Shown here: positions 7,638 to 15,616 of the stretch, piece after piece
How the letters are laid out: each line of letters starts with the position of its first letter
Position numbering within the stretch: position 1 is the stretch's first letter
Assembly: GCA_029212415.1 (NCBI GenBank)
Contig: JARGOF010000001.1
Coordinates: 124,001-188,000, forward strand
Length of the DNA: 64,000 nt
Direction of reading: 5' to 3'
Source of the DNA: Rhizobiaceae bacterium
GTDB taxonomy: Bacteria; Pseudomonadota; Alphaproteobacteria; Rhizobiales; Rhizobiaceae
The notes under the pieces: model-generated
The model's database searches: none
What the model was told of the DNA's origin: nothing
What the model saw: the letters and a program-made list of their open reading frames with translations, nothing else
Translations under genes and position numbers: made by a program

Positions 7638-8384
7638 TTGTCCGAAGAAGCAAAAACAATATTGGTTGTGGACGACGATCCGAAGGTTCGTTTGCTGCTG
7701 CGGCGGTGCCTTGAAACAGACAATTACCTGGTTCTTGAGGCCGATAGTGCCAAGGCGGTTGACGCCTGTCTGGAGCATAACAGCGTGGATCTCGTCACGC
7801 TGGATCTCAATCTGGGCGCCGACAGTGGCCTCAACATAGCCGTGGCGCTCAGGGCCAGATGCGATATTCCGATCATCATCGTGACGGGCAAGGGTGATGT
7901 CATCGACAAGGTTGTCGGTCTGGAAATGGGCGCGGATGACTATATTTCAAAACCCTTTCATGTGCGCGAAGTGCTGGCACGGGTGCGTTCTGTCCTCAGG
8001 CGCAGTGTCGGTCCTGTAAACCGGCCCTCGGAAACAGGGCAGGGTATCGGGGATGATCTTGAAACCAGGGTGTTTCATTTCAGCGGCTGGATGGCTGATC
8101 CATCAAAATTCGAATTGACCGATTCCAGCGGTGTAGCGCAGGTGCTGACAGCAAATGACTTCAAATTGCTGACGATATTTCTGGAGAGCCCAAAAAGGGT
8201 TCTGTCGCGCGATCATATCATGGATAGGATGCATGGCAGTGAATGGACACCGTTCGATCGTGCAATTGACAATCAGGTTGCGCGGTTGCGAAAGAAAATA
8301 GAGCCGGATCCGACCAATCCGAGCATCGTCAAAACCGTGCGTGGTGTTGGCTATATGCTGGCGACGGATGTCACCATTTCCTAG
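7638..8384 (+). CDS. OmpR/PhoB-type response regulator (FxkR-like candidate)
   Basis: A 248-residue regulator with a receiver (about 5-120; acidic pocket VVDDDPK, phospho-Asp56 in VTLDLNLG, Lys in YISKPF) and a C-terminal winged helix (about 140-245; RVLSRDHIMDRMHG and the terminal VKTVRGVGYML). It starts with TTG, chosen because TGGAG lies 6 nt upstream and because the arrangement is identical in the paralogue at 5965. It ends 6 bp from the converging hybrid kinase gene, its likely partner. Its position beside a K-box-bearing FixK-like gene suggests the job of R. etli FxkR, activating fixK in response to a FixL-type kinase. The family is certain; the FxkR role is inference. Confidence 0.9.
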   Translation: MSEEAKTILVVDDDPKVRLLLRRCLETDNYLVLEADSAKAVDACLEHNSVDLVTLDLNLGADSGLNIAVALRARCDIPIIIVTGKGDVIDKVVGLEMGADDYISKPFHVREVLARVRSVLRRSVGPVNRPSETGQGIGDDLETRVFHFSGWMADPSKFELTDSSGVAQVLTANDFKLLTIFLESPKRVLSRDHIMDRMHGSEWTPFDRAIDNQVARLRKKIEPDPTNPSIVKTVRGVGYMLATDVTIS

Positions 8385-8390
8385 AAATCT

Positions 8391-9932
8391 CTAACGCCCC
8401 GTTTCCAGCGCTTCTCGGAGCAATTTGGCCAGTTCCGCCTGCCTGTATGGTTTGCGCAGAAGGCGGATCGCGTGCTCCGACAATTTGTCGGAGTGGATCA
8501 GGTCCTCTGCGTATCCGGACGTCAACAGAACGCCAATTTTCGGATATTGCTGATGGACATGGTCAGCAACATCGTAGCCCGATACACCGCCTGGCATGAC
8601 CAGGTCGGTGAACACGAGATCAATATCGGGCGTTGTATCAAGCAGTTCCAGCGCTTCCGTGCCATCCTTTGCCGCAATTGTCCGGTAATTCAGCACTCTG
8701 AGGCGTTCGAGGACCAGCCGTCGCACACGGGAATCGTCTTCCACGACAAGTATCAACTCGTCATTGCCCTGTTGAGTCTGGGGCTTTGAAGAGTCTGATT
8801 CCACCATGGACCGCTCGGCGTCTCCTATATGGCGGGGCAGGTAGATGCTGACCGTCGTGCCAATGCCCGTTTCGGAGTAAACAGTGACATTGCCGCCGGA
8901 TTGTTTGGCAAAGCCGTAAACCATCGAGAGACCAAGCCCGGTGCCGTGTCCTGCCTGTTTGGTTGTAAAGAACGGTTCAAAGACTTTCTGGACGACGTTT
9001 TCGCTCATGCCGGTGCCGGTATCCGATACGGAAATCCGAATGTACTCACCGGGATCCACATCGACTTCATCGGCAGAGAACTGTTGATCGATAATGATAT
9101 TGCTGGTTTCAATCACCAGGCTTCCATTAGACGGCATGGCATCGCGCGAATTGACGGCAAGGTTCAATAGAGCGCTTTCGATTTGCCCGGGATCAACACG
9201 GGAATCCCACAGGTCGGAAGCCAGGGACATGCCGAAGCTGATATGGCCACCAAGGGTCCGCTCCAAAAGGGTTGACAGTTTGCGGATCAAGCCATTGATC
9301 GCGACAATTTCGGGTTGCAGAACGCTGCGCCGTGCAAAAGCCAGCAGCTGCTCCGTCAAATTGGCGCCCAATTCAGCCGCAGCTTGGGCTTCGTGTAGAA
9401 GCTCCAGTTGGGCCGAGGCATCGATCTGCATTTCCAGCAATTCCAGATTGCCGGTTATGACTGTCAGGAGATTGTTGAAATCATGGGCGATACCGCCGGT
9501 CAGCTGGCCGACGGCATCCAGTCTCTGGGAGCGCTCAAGCGCGCGTTCGGCATCCTTGCGCGCGGACATATTGTGGATGATCCCGCTGTAGAATACCTCG
9601 TCATCAACCCAGAACTCACTGACCGACAGGTGCATGGGAAAGGTCGAGCCATCCTTGCGTTTGCCTTCAACCTCGCGGCCCATGCCGATAATGCGCTTGA
9701 TGCCTGTTTCCTGATATTGCTGGAGATAGGTATCATGTTGGGAGGACCAGGGCTCAGGCATCAGAAACTTGACGTTGCGACCAACAAATTCATCCACCTG
9801 ATATCCGAACAGTTCCACAGCAGATTTGTTGACGGATTGAATGATGGCGCTGCGGTCAATCGTGATGATTGAATCAACAGCCGCGTCCAGCAGCGCTTCA
9901 AGCTTGGTGGCCTTTTTGGTCGCGTCATTCAT
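8391..9932 (-). CDS. Hybrid histidine kinase with FixL-like PAS domain
   Basis: A 513-residue cytoplasmic kinase without membrane segments. Domains: PAS (about 10-125), HisKA (His150 in GGIAHDFNNLL), HATPase (Asn261; DTGTGMS; GHGTGLGLS) and a C-terminal receiver (Asp443 in VFTDLVMPGG). The PAS resembles the FixL heme domain (GRNVKFLMPEP, IIGMGREVEGKRKDGSTFPMHL). His66 (SSQHDTYL) aligns with the FixL heme ligand His200 and Arg86 with the oxygen-contacting Arg220, whereas the position of Arg206 is Gln. Rhizobium etli and R. leguminosarum use a soluble hybrid FixL of this design with FxkR. The sequence alone cannot prove heme binding; related PAS domains without heme exist. The gene converges on the response regulator gene. 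Confidence 0.9.
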   Translation of the reverse strand: MNDATKKATKLEALLDAAVDSIITIDRSAIIQSVNKSAVELFGYQVDEFVGRNVKFLMPEPWSSQHDTYLQQYQETGIKRIIGMGREVEGKRKDGSTFPMHLSVSEFWVDDEVFYSGIIHNMSARKDAERALERSQRLDAVGQLTGGIAHDFNNLLTVITGNLELLEMQIDASAQLELLHEAQAAAELGANLTEQLLAFARRSVLQPEIVAINGLIRKLSTLLERTLGGHISFGMSLASDLWDSRVDPGQIESALLNLAVNSRDAMPSNGSLVIETSNIIIDQQFSADEVDVDPGEYIRISVSDTGTGMSENVVQKVFEPFFTTKQAGHGTGLGLSMVYGFAKQSGGNVTVYSETGIGTTVSIYLPRHIGDAERSMVESDSSKPQTQQGNDELILVVEDDSRVRRLVLERLRVLNYRTIAAKDGTEALELLDTTPDIDLVFTDLVMPGGVSGYDVADHVHQQYPKIGVLLTSGYAEDLIHSDKLSEHAIRLLRKPYRQAELAKLLREALETGR

Positions 9933-9974
9933 CAGCTTGCCGTTGTACCTCGTTCAGAGTGATGCTTGTTTTGA

Positions 9975-9988
9975 TTGATGCACGGCAA
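9975..9988 (-). promoter_or_regulatory. Weak FixK-type box upstream of the hybrid kinase gene
   Basis: The plus strand reads TTGATGCACGGCAA, which fits TTG(A/C)-N6-(T/G)CAA but matches the stricter TTGAT-N4-ATCAA at only 8 of 10 positions. Its centre is about 50 bp upstream of the kinase ATG and I find no good -10 at the right distance, so it may be chance. If real it would give feedback of FixK onto its sensor. Confidence 0.25.
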
Positions 9989-10166
9989 TGCGATACCATG
10001 CAACTCGGTTACACTGGATTTTGTCGACAATGTCGGAGGACGGGCGTTTTTTTCACATTACCCCTTAAAAAGGCGTGTCGTGCGCGCCATCGACGAGCAA
10101 TCCGGGGTTGCCAACCTGTGTCCAATGGAATGAAAATATGGATGCCGATGGGCTTGCTTGTCGCGT

Positions 10167-11219
10167 TTACTTGACGATGTAGAACAAAAACAGACCTGCC
10201 AAATAGGCGACCAGCACCATGGCGGAATCGATACCCAGATGGCCGATCCGTGGTTTTCGCCGTATGATCAGACCGACCAGATATATCGTGGTCAAAAGCA
10301 TACCCAGAGCGATGGCCAGCTGCGCTGAAGCGCTGTCTTCACGCAGGATCGGGCCTTTGCGGTAAAGCGCGTCTGCGGGCAAAACGAGAACAAGCATGAT
10401 CAGATTGCTGCCAAAAATATTCGAGATTGCCATCGTATAGGCACCCATGCGGACAGCCGTAATGGTTGTGCTGAGTTCGGGTAGTGATGTTGCCAGTGCA
10501 ACCAGTGTGACGCCAATAAAACTCGATCCGAGACCGGTTTTTGCAGAAAGCACTTCCGCTGATACGACCAGTCCGGTACCCAGGAACAAAATTGCACAAC
10601 AGGCCAGAATGCCGAGCAGAACAAGGCGTTGTGTCGTCGCTTTGCTCGAGCTTGCCCTGGTGGCTCTGATTGACGACAGGTCGCTCTTGGGCGGCATATC
10701 AACAGGCACCCAGTCATTGTTTTCGCTGTAGTGACGCAGCAACAGCAATGTGGCCACATAGGCCAGGCCGATGATCAGGCTGCCCAGCCCGATATTGAGG
10801 ATGGTCATGGGCTCATGCAGCACAAAGGCCGCCTGAACGATTGCCAGCAGAGCAATCAGCAATATTGCTTCAAGGGCATGATCTGCCTTTCTGGGGTAGT
10901 TTGTTATGGCGCCTCTCGCCCAGAAATCCGCAATTGCCAGAATGGCTGTTTGCAGGGCGATACCACCGAAGAGGTTGTTCAAGACCAGATCGGCATCGTC
11001 AGCAATGGCGCCGGTGAGCGTTGTCGCAACTTCGGGAAGTGATGTTGCCAGCGCCAGAAAAACCAGTCCGACTGTTGATTTGGCCAGATTGAGGCGGTCA
11101 GACAGTTCATCGGCAAGCAAAGTCAAATGAAATCCGGAATACCAGATTCCTGAGGCCAACAGGGCGAAGAATGCGAGATTGATGGCCAGCGGCAGGGATA
11201 ACAGCAGTTCATACATCAT
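10167..11219 (-). CDS. CaCA family sodium/calcium-type antiporter
   Basis: A 350-residue inner-membrane antiporter of the CaCA superfamily (YrbG-like), with about ten hydrophobic helices in two homologous halves. Each half contains the alpha-repeat: FLALATSLPEVATT followed by LNNLFGG, and VALATSLPELSTT followed by ISNIFGSN. The conserved acidic and polar residues bind the cation exchanged for protons or sodium. The ATG at 11219 is preceded by GAGG; a GTG two codons upstream is possible. It is divergent from the VIT-family gene with a FixK-type box between them. The ion (calcium, sodium or another) is unknown. Confidence 0.9.
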   Translation of the reverse strand: MMYELLLSLPLAINLAFFALLASGIWYSGFHLTLLADELSDRLNLAKSTVGLVFLALATSLPEVATTLTGAIADDADLVLNNLFGGIALQTAILAIADFWARGAITNYPRKADHALEAILLIALLAIVQAAFVLHEPMTILNIGLGSLIIGLAYVATLLLLRHYSENNDWVPVDMPPKSDLSSIRATRASSSKATTQRLVLLGILACCAILFLGTGLVVSAEVLSAKTGLGSSFIGVTLVALATSLPELSTTITAVRMGAYTMAISNIFGSNLIMLVLVLPADALYRKGPILREDSASAQLAIALGMLLTTIYLVGLIIRRKPRIGHLGIDSAMVLVAYLAGLFLFYIVK

Positions 11220-11266
11220 GCGCACCTCGGCGCATCTTCAATCCGGATCGAAATTCCGCGCATTCT

Positions 11267-11280
11267 TTGATTTGGCGCAA
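11267..11280. promoter_or_regulatory. FixK-type box between CaCA and VIT genes
   Basis: TTGATTTGGCGCAA fits TTG(A/C)-N6-(T/G)CAA; the left half-site TTGAT is perfect. The identical 14-mer occurs before a universal stress protein gene at 15525-15538. In this case no convincing -10 sits at the expected distance in either direction, so the target is uncertain. Confidence 0.5.
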
Positions 11281-11303
11281 AATATCAACCGGCCAATTGG
11301 GCA

Positions 11304-12059
11304 ATGATAGAGGCCAGAATTGAAGTGCGGGCGTTTGAACCATTGGAACACAGTCACACAAAAGAGGAAATCCACAAAAGGATCATTCGTCCGGCCGCAC
11401 CCAGCTATTTTCGCGATTTCGTCTATGGCGGTATCGATGGCGCTGTAACGACCTTTGCCATTGTGGCTGGCGTTGAAGGGGCTGGGTTTTCCCGCACGGT
11501 CATTATTGCCTTGGGAATTGCCAATGTCCTTGCCGACGGCTTTTCCATGGCGGCGGGAAACTATTCCGCCAACAAGGCGGATCTGGATAACCTCAAACGC
11601 CTGCGGGAGATTGAACGACGGCATATCCGTGACGTGCCGGACGGAGAGCGTGAAGAGATAAGGCAGATTCTGGAGCTCAAGGGTTTTGGCGGGCAGGTGC
11701 TGGAGGACGCGGTTGATTCCGTCACCGCAAACGAGACGACCTGGGTCAATATGATGCTGGTGGATGAATACGGTGTTTCTCCTGCTGTGCCCAAACCCAT
11801 TCCTGCAGCCCTTGCCACTTTTTGCGCATTTCTTGTATGCGGCATGATTCCGTTGCTGCCTTTTCTTTTTGCCCTTGCCGATTCCTTCCGCCTGTCGATC
11901 ATCGCAACAGGCATTACGTTTTTTGCGATCGGTACATTGAAAAGTCGCTGGGCCCTGACATCATGGTGGCGATCCGGCCTGGAGACATTTCTCATTGGCT
12001 CGCTGGCGGCAACCATTGCCTATGTCGCAGGTCTTTGGATCGGCTCCATCACCGGCTGA
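11304..12059 (+). CDS. VIT1/CCC1 family membrane protein (predicted Fe/Mn transporter)
   Basis: A 251-residue protein of the vacuolar iron transporter family. It has the first-helix signature [20 protein letters not shown], a second helix with [14 protein letters not shown], a charged central helical region (about 90-150, [17 protein letters not shown]) typical of the metal-collecting domain, and three C-terminal helices. Family members move Fe(II) or Mn(II) out of the cytosol. The start is uncertain: ATG 11304 has no clear ribosome site, and an in-frame GTG at 11325 is preceded by AGAGG at 11 nt. The gene lies in the putative FixK-controlled block, where iron storage or export under low oxygen would make sense (inference). 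Confidence 0.88.
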   Translation: MIEARIEVRAFEPLEHSHTKEEIHKRIIRPAAPSYFRDFVYGGIDGAVTTFAIVAGVEGAGFSRTVIIALGIANVLADGFSMAAGNYSANKADLDNLKRLREIERRHIRDVPDGEREEIRQILELKGFGGQVLEDAVDSVTANETTWVNMMLVDEYGVSPAVPKPIPAALATFCAFLVCGMIPLLPFLFALADSFRLSIIATGITFFAIGTLKSRWALTSWWRSGLETFLIGSLAATIAYVAGLWIGSITG

Positions 12060-12096
12060 TTTGACAGAGCCGGTCCGATCACCGGCTGGATTGACA
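12048..12096 (+). repeat. 30-bp-period direct repeat at the end of the VIT gene
   Basis: ATCACCGGCTGATTTGACA (12048-12066) recurs as ATCACCGGCTGGATTGACA (12078-12096), period 30 with one substitution. The first copy contains the stop codon of the VIT gene; the second supplies the left half of the FixK-type box at 12091. Confidence 0.7.
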
Positions 12097-12104
12097 AGAG
12101 TCAA
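12091..12104 (+). promoter_or_regulatory. FixK-type box before the host-attachment-type gene
   Basis: TTGACAAGAGTCAA is a perfect palindrome in its half-sites (TTGAC/GTCAA) and fits TTG(A/C)-N6-(T/G)CAA. A possible -10 TTCATA lies at 12125-12130, 20 bp downstream. The ATG follows at 12162, preceded by AAGGTGG. Confidence 0.6.
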
Positions 12105-12161
12105 TTCAATGGATCGGCGAACGGTTCATAAGGGAAGTGTTTGAACAGAAGGTGGTTGACA

Positions 12162-12599
12162 ATGAAACCGATCAAAACGTGGATATTGATTGCCGATGCT
12201 TCCGGCGGGCGTATTTATGAAAATACGGGCCCCGGGCGTGGCCTCGAACCGGTTGAAAACAGAAACTGGAAAGCACCGAAAGAAGCCGATTTTGCCGATC
12301 AGCCTGGCAGATCATTTTCCAGCCATGGTTCGGCGCGTCACAAGATGGAAGTCCATGCCGGACACAACGAGCCTGCGGATATCCTGGCAAAGGAGATCAT
12401 GGAGGACCTTATGCAATCGCGGCACAAGAACCTTTTTGAACGCCTGATCCTTTGTGCACCACCTGCCATGCTTGGCCGGTTGCGCAAACAGCTTCCCGAT
12501 CAGTTGAAGGCTGATGTTACAGCGGAAATCGCAAAGGATCTCGTCGGTACGCCACCGCTCGAACTGCCGGGGCATTTTTCTGATGTGCTTGCTGTCTGA
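12162..12599 (+). CDS. Host attachment family protein (baeRF-like)
   Basis: A 145-residue soluble protein of the family annotated as 'protein required for attachment to host cells'. Signatures are the start TWILIADASGGRIYEN, the central GRSFSS..ARHKME and the C-terminal block NLFERLILCAPPAMLGRLRKQLP. The family resembles archaeal and bacterial release-factor-like (baeRF) domains and is often found beside universal stress proteins and Hsp20 in proteobacterial stress clusters, as here. Its biochemical function is not established. It is preceded by a FixK-type box and followed 98 bp later by hsp20. Confidence 0.85.
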   Translation: MKPIKTWILIADASGGRIYENTGPGRGLEPVENRNWKAPKEADFADQPGRSFSSHGSARHKMEVHAGHNEPADILAKEIMEDLMQSRHKNLFERLILCAPPAMLGRLRKQLPDQLKADVTAEIAKDLVGTPPLELPGHFSDVLAV

Positions 12600-12604
12600 G
12601 ACAT

Positions 12605-12618
12605 TTGATCTATCGCAA
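12605..12618 (+). promoter_or_regulatory. FixK-type box before hsp20
   Basis: TTGATCTATCGCAA fits TTG(A/C)-N6-(T/G)CAA, with the same half-sites (TTGAT and CGCAA) as the 11267 and 15525 boxes but a different spacer. A -10-like TAATAT (12641-12646) starts 22 bp after the box, which puts the box centre near -41.5. Confidence 0.65.
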
Positions 12619-12696
12619 GGCGCGGCATTGTCAGCATTTTTAATATTACATGGTGCGGATATGCGCACCTGTAAAATTGTAGAATGGAGATGACCT

Positions 12697-13191
12697 ATGA
12701 CACGTGCTTTCTTGCCTTCGATCTTTGCCAGTGACAAAGATGTTACCTCCTCCTTTCAATCTCTGCAGAAGGAGATTGACCGGGTTTTTGATGAATTCAA
12801 GGGCATGGCTCCTCGTTTCGACACGGAAATCTTTCCAGGCATAAAGGGTCAGATCACACCCAAACTGGATATGAGCGAAACTGACGATAGCGTTGAGATC
12901 ACCGCTGAACTTCCGGGTGTGAAGGAAGAGGATGTGGATTTGTCCGTTTCATCCAACTATCTTACGTTGAAGGGGGAGAAATCCGCCAGCAAAGAGGAAA
13001 AGAAAAAGGACTACCACCTTGTTGAGCGATCCTATGGGAGTTTCTCGCGGGTTGTGCCCTTATCCTTCGAGATCAATCCTGATGACGTGAAGACCGATTT
13101 CAGTGACGGCATTTTGAAGATTACGATCAAAAAGCCCGCTGAGGTTATTGCCAAGACTCAAAAAATCAAAATTGGCAAATCAGGGAAATAA
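12697..13191 (+). CDS. Hsp20/alpha-crystallin small heat shock protein
   Basis: A 164-residue small heat shock protein. The alpha-crystallin domain spans about residues 50-155 (KLDMSETDDSVEITAELPGV, the conserved LSVSSNYLTLKGEK, GSFSRVVPL and the final DGILKITIKKP); the tail ends with the IXI-like KIKIGKSGK. It would hold unfolding proteins in the cytoplasm as an ATP-independent chaperone. GGAG precedes the ATG. The FixK-type box with well-placed -10 suggests induction at low oxygen. The universal stress protein gene 99 bp downstream is probably in the same transcript. Confidence 0.95.
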   Translation: MTRAFLPSIFASDKDVTSSFQSLQKEIDRVFDEFKGMAPRFDTEIFPGIKGQITPKLDMSETDDSVEITAELPGVKEEDVDLSVSSNYLTLKGEKSASKEEKKKDYHLVERSYGSFSRVVPLSFEINPDDVKTDFSDGILKITIKKPAEVIAKTQKIKIGKSGK

Positions 13192-13210
13192 ACAGGCCGG
13201 ATGAGAAATC

Positions 13211-13239
13211 GGGACGCGCTGCAGTGGTGGCGCGTTCCC
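13211..13239 (+). terminator. Hairpin between hsp20 and the downstream usp gene
   Basis: GGGACGCG (13211-13218) pairs with CGCGTTCCC (13231-13239) with one bulge. It lacks a T-run, so it may be an attenuator or an mRNA-stabilising structure that raises hsp20 level relative to the downstream gene. Confidence 0.4.
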
Positions 13240-13290
13240 CGCTGATACGAGCGGTTGCACGTCCCAGACTCACTTTGAGGAGATGAAACG

Positions 13291-14133
13291 ATGTCCTATA
13301 AGACCATACTTGTGTGTCTGACCAACGAAGCAACGGCTGAACGCCTGACAAGGGCGGCCTGCAAACTCGCCAGAAAATTTGATGCCCATCTGATTGCCTA
13401 TCACGCCAAACAGTCCATGCACGTCCATCCGGGCATTGCCATGCAACTGACACCGGAAATCATTCAGGTATTCGACGATGCACAGTCCCTTCAGGCGGAC
13501 GCGATCCACGATATTTTCCTCAAGGAAACGGGCAATGAAAACCTTATAGGTGAATGGCGATTGGTCGATGCCGCGCCAGATCAGGCAGGCCAGCGTCTTG
13601 TCGACCATGCGCTGTGTGCGGATCTGATTGTCATGTCACAGGCCGATCAGGACTTTGAAAGGGATGTTCACACGGATTTGTTGCGTGATGTCATTCTGGG
13701 GTCGGGGTTGCCGGTTCTGGTTATTCCCACTGTCGGGGAATTCGACAGCTTCGGTCACAAGGTGATGATTGCCTGGAGCGCGACGCGTGAAGCTTCCCGC
13801 GCGCTGCACAGTTCCATACCCTTTGTTCAAGATGGCGGCGAAGCGATTGTCATGTGGGTCGCCTATTCGGACAAGAATGCGGAAGCCCTGTCCTTTTCGG
13901 CCAATCAGGCAGCCGCCAATCTCGACCGTCATGGGGTCAAGGCAAGTGTTTCACATTGGCGTAATGGCGATGTGGCAATCGGTGACGCGCTTTTGAATGA
14001 GGCATTTGAAAGTGGCGCCGACATGATCGTTTCCGGTGCCTTCGGTCATTCACGATTCTATGATTTTGTCATCGGCGCGACAACGACCCATCTGCTGGAG
14101 CAGATGACACTGCCCATTCTCTTTTCCCATTGA
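13291..14133 (+). CDS. Universal stress protein, two Usp domains (first of three paralogues)
   Basis: A 280-residue cytoplasmic protein with two tandem UspA domains (about 1-145 and 150-280). The second ends with the nucleotide-binding glycine pattern GAFGHSRFYDFVIGA (G-x2-G-x9-G), with Ala where many ATP-binding Usps have Ser or Thr. The first has the degenerate VMSQADQDFERD instead. GAGGAG precedes the ATG. It follows hsp20 on the same strand and is followed by a hairpin shared with the converging protease gene. Tandem Usps typically help survival during growth arrest, respiration block or hypoxia. Confidence 0.92.
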   Translation: MSYKTILVCLTNEATAERLTRAACKLARKFDAHLIAYHAKQSMHVHPGIAMQLTPEIIQVFDDAQSLQADAIHDIFLKETGNENLIGEWRLVDAAPDQAGQRLVDHALCADLIVMSQADQDFERDVHTDLLRDVILGSGLPVLVIPTVGEFDSFGHKVMIAWSATREASRALHSSIPFVQDGGEAIVMWVAYSDKNAEALSFSANQAAANLDRHGVKASVSHWRNGDVAIGDALLNEAFESGADMIVSGAFGHSRFYDFVIGATTTHLLEQMTLPILFSH

Positions 14134-14145
14134 ACCGGTTTTGTC

Positions 14146-14171
14146 GCGGAAAGCCTGAGCCGCGTTTCCGC
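14146..14171. terminator. Hairpin between convergent usp and M50 protease genes
   Basis: GCGGAAA (14146-14152) and TTTCCGC (14165-14171) form a 7-bp stem with a 12-nt loop in the 58-bp gap between two convergent stop codons. It is a plausible bidirectional terminator. Confidence 0.5.
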
Positions 14172-14191
14172 TTCTCATGCGTTTCAGAGGG

Positions 14192-15370
14192 TCAACCCGG
14201 ATGGCCGACGCCATGATGCTGATTCCCCGATAGTCCACTTGAAGGCCGTCCAAGATCCTGACTGATGGCCAGATAGGACATGAGGTCAGCCAGTGATATA
14301 ACGCCCTCGAGTTTGCCGTTTTCACCGACAAGCATTTTTCGCTGTCCACTCCGGGCCATTTTCTGGAACAGGGTATCCATCGGCATGTCGGGAGAAACCG
14401 TGTTTTCAGGGCTGGAGTTGACCAGAATATCACCAAGACGGGTCGTCTCCCAGTTTTCTCGGTCTATTTTCTGCACCAGCGATGCATCGACATAGCCGAG
14501 CAGATGGTCGCCTTCTGTGACCGGTACAAAGCTGATATTCGAGGCCAACATGGTGTTGTCCACCAGCGTTTGCAGGTCTTCGTTGACGTCTGCCGTTTTC
14601 GGTGACTTCGTCATCAATGTGCGGACGGTCTGGTCCTTGAGCGCGTTCTTGATGGTCAATTGCTGATAGCTGCCCCGTGATGCATTGATGATGAAAAAGC
14701 CAATCAGGATTTGCCACAGGCCGTTGAAGGAATTCGTGGTGAACAGTGAAAAGACACCAGAAACAATAAGCAACAGGCCAAATGCCGTGCCGAACCCGCT
14801 GGCGATCCGCGTTGCCCAAAGAAGGTCTTTCTTGAAGTGCCAGAGGATAGCGCGCAGCACACGACCCCCATCCAGCGGAAAGGCCGGGACCAGATTGAAA
14901 ATGGCGAGAACCAGATTGATCAGGCCCAAATAGGCCAACACGGCATCAAGCGAATTGGATACGCCGTCACGTTTGACAACAGACAGCAGGAAAAACGCCA
15001 GAGCCGAAAGGGCAAAGCTCATCAGGGGTCCGGCTATGGCAATGCAAAATTCTGATTTGGGGCTGCGTGGTTCATGTTCGAGTTCTGCAACGCCGCCAAA
15101 GACAAAAAGCGTGATGCCACCAACCGCCAATCCAAATTGTCGCGCAACAAGTGAGTGGGCGAGTTCATGCAGTACCAGTGATGCAAAAAGCCCGAACATG
15201 GCGACCACGGCCAGGGCAATATAGTCATAGCGCGAATAGCCGGGCAGCTCGGCAGGGAAATAGGCTGTTGAGAGGCTCCAGACGATCAAGGCGGCAATCA
15301 AAAGCCAACTTGGATCGATCCTTATCTTGAAGCCGAATATTTCGAACACGTTGACTGCATTTTTGAACAT
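14192..15370 (-). CDS. Site-2 protease family M50 metallopeptidase with CBS pair
   Basis: A 392-residue intramembrane zinc protease. The helix with H68ELAH72 and the later NLVPAFPLDGGR (Asp167) form the metal site, and the N terminus FGFKIRIDPSWLL is typical of the Rip3/SpoIVFB-like branch. Two CBS domains follow (about 245-375), which may sense adenine nucleotides. The start MFKNAV is preceded by GGGA at 7 nt and matches where relatives begin. Known members cleave membrane-bound regulators. Mycobacterium tuberculosis has an M50-CBS protease of this kind in its hypoxia regulon beside Usp genes. The substrate here is unknown. The divergent neighbour is another usp gene. Confidence 0.9.
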   Translation of the reverse strand: MFKNAVNVFEIFGFKIRIDPSWLLIAALIVWSLSTAYFPAELPGYSRYDYIALAVVAMFGLFASLVLHELAHSLVARQFGLAVGGITLFVFGGVAELEHEPRSPKSEFCIAIAGPLMSFALSALAFFLLSVVKRDGVSNSLDAVLAYLGLINLVLAIFNLVPAFPLDGGRVLRAILWHFKKDLLWATRIASGFGTAFGLLLIVSGVFSLFTTNSFNGLWQILIGFFIINASRGSYQQLTIKNALKDQTVRTLMTKSPKTADVNEDLQTLVDNTMLASNISFVPVTEGDHLLGYVDASLVQKIDRENWETTRLGDILVNSSPENTVSPDMPMDTLFQKMARSGQRKMLVGENGKLEGVISLADLMSYLAISQDLGRPSSGLSGNQHHGVGHPG

Positions 15371-15524
15371 TGTATTTTCCCAAGGACAAAACAGGAATGT
15401 ACGAACGAGGATATTGGCGGCTTTTCGGACGCATTCTTTGATATCCATCAATTCACGCCAGACATGTTCGGATTTTTGAAGTGTTTGCGAATGTTCCAGG
15501 CCCTGTCGTCAAATTGGCGAGCAA

Positions 15525-15538
15525 TTGATTTGGCGCAA
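15525..15538 (+). promoter_or_regulatory. FixK-type box before the second usp gene
   Basis: TTGATTTGGCGCAA is identical to the box at 11267-11280. A -10-like TGTAAT (15558-15563) starts 19 bp after it, and the usp ATG is at 15617. It lies 155 bp from the divergent protease start, so the usp gene is the better target. Confidence 0.6.
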
Positions 15539-15616
15539 AGGCTTTAATCGTGTTTTGTGTAATCTGGTTCCGGCAGGTGACGCGCCTGCTTGTCTGTCAG
15601 AATGAAGGATTTCCTC

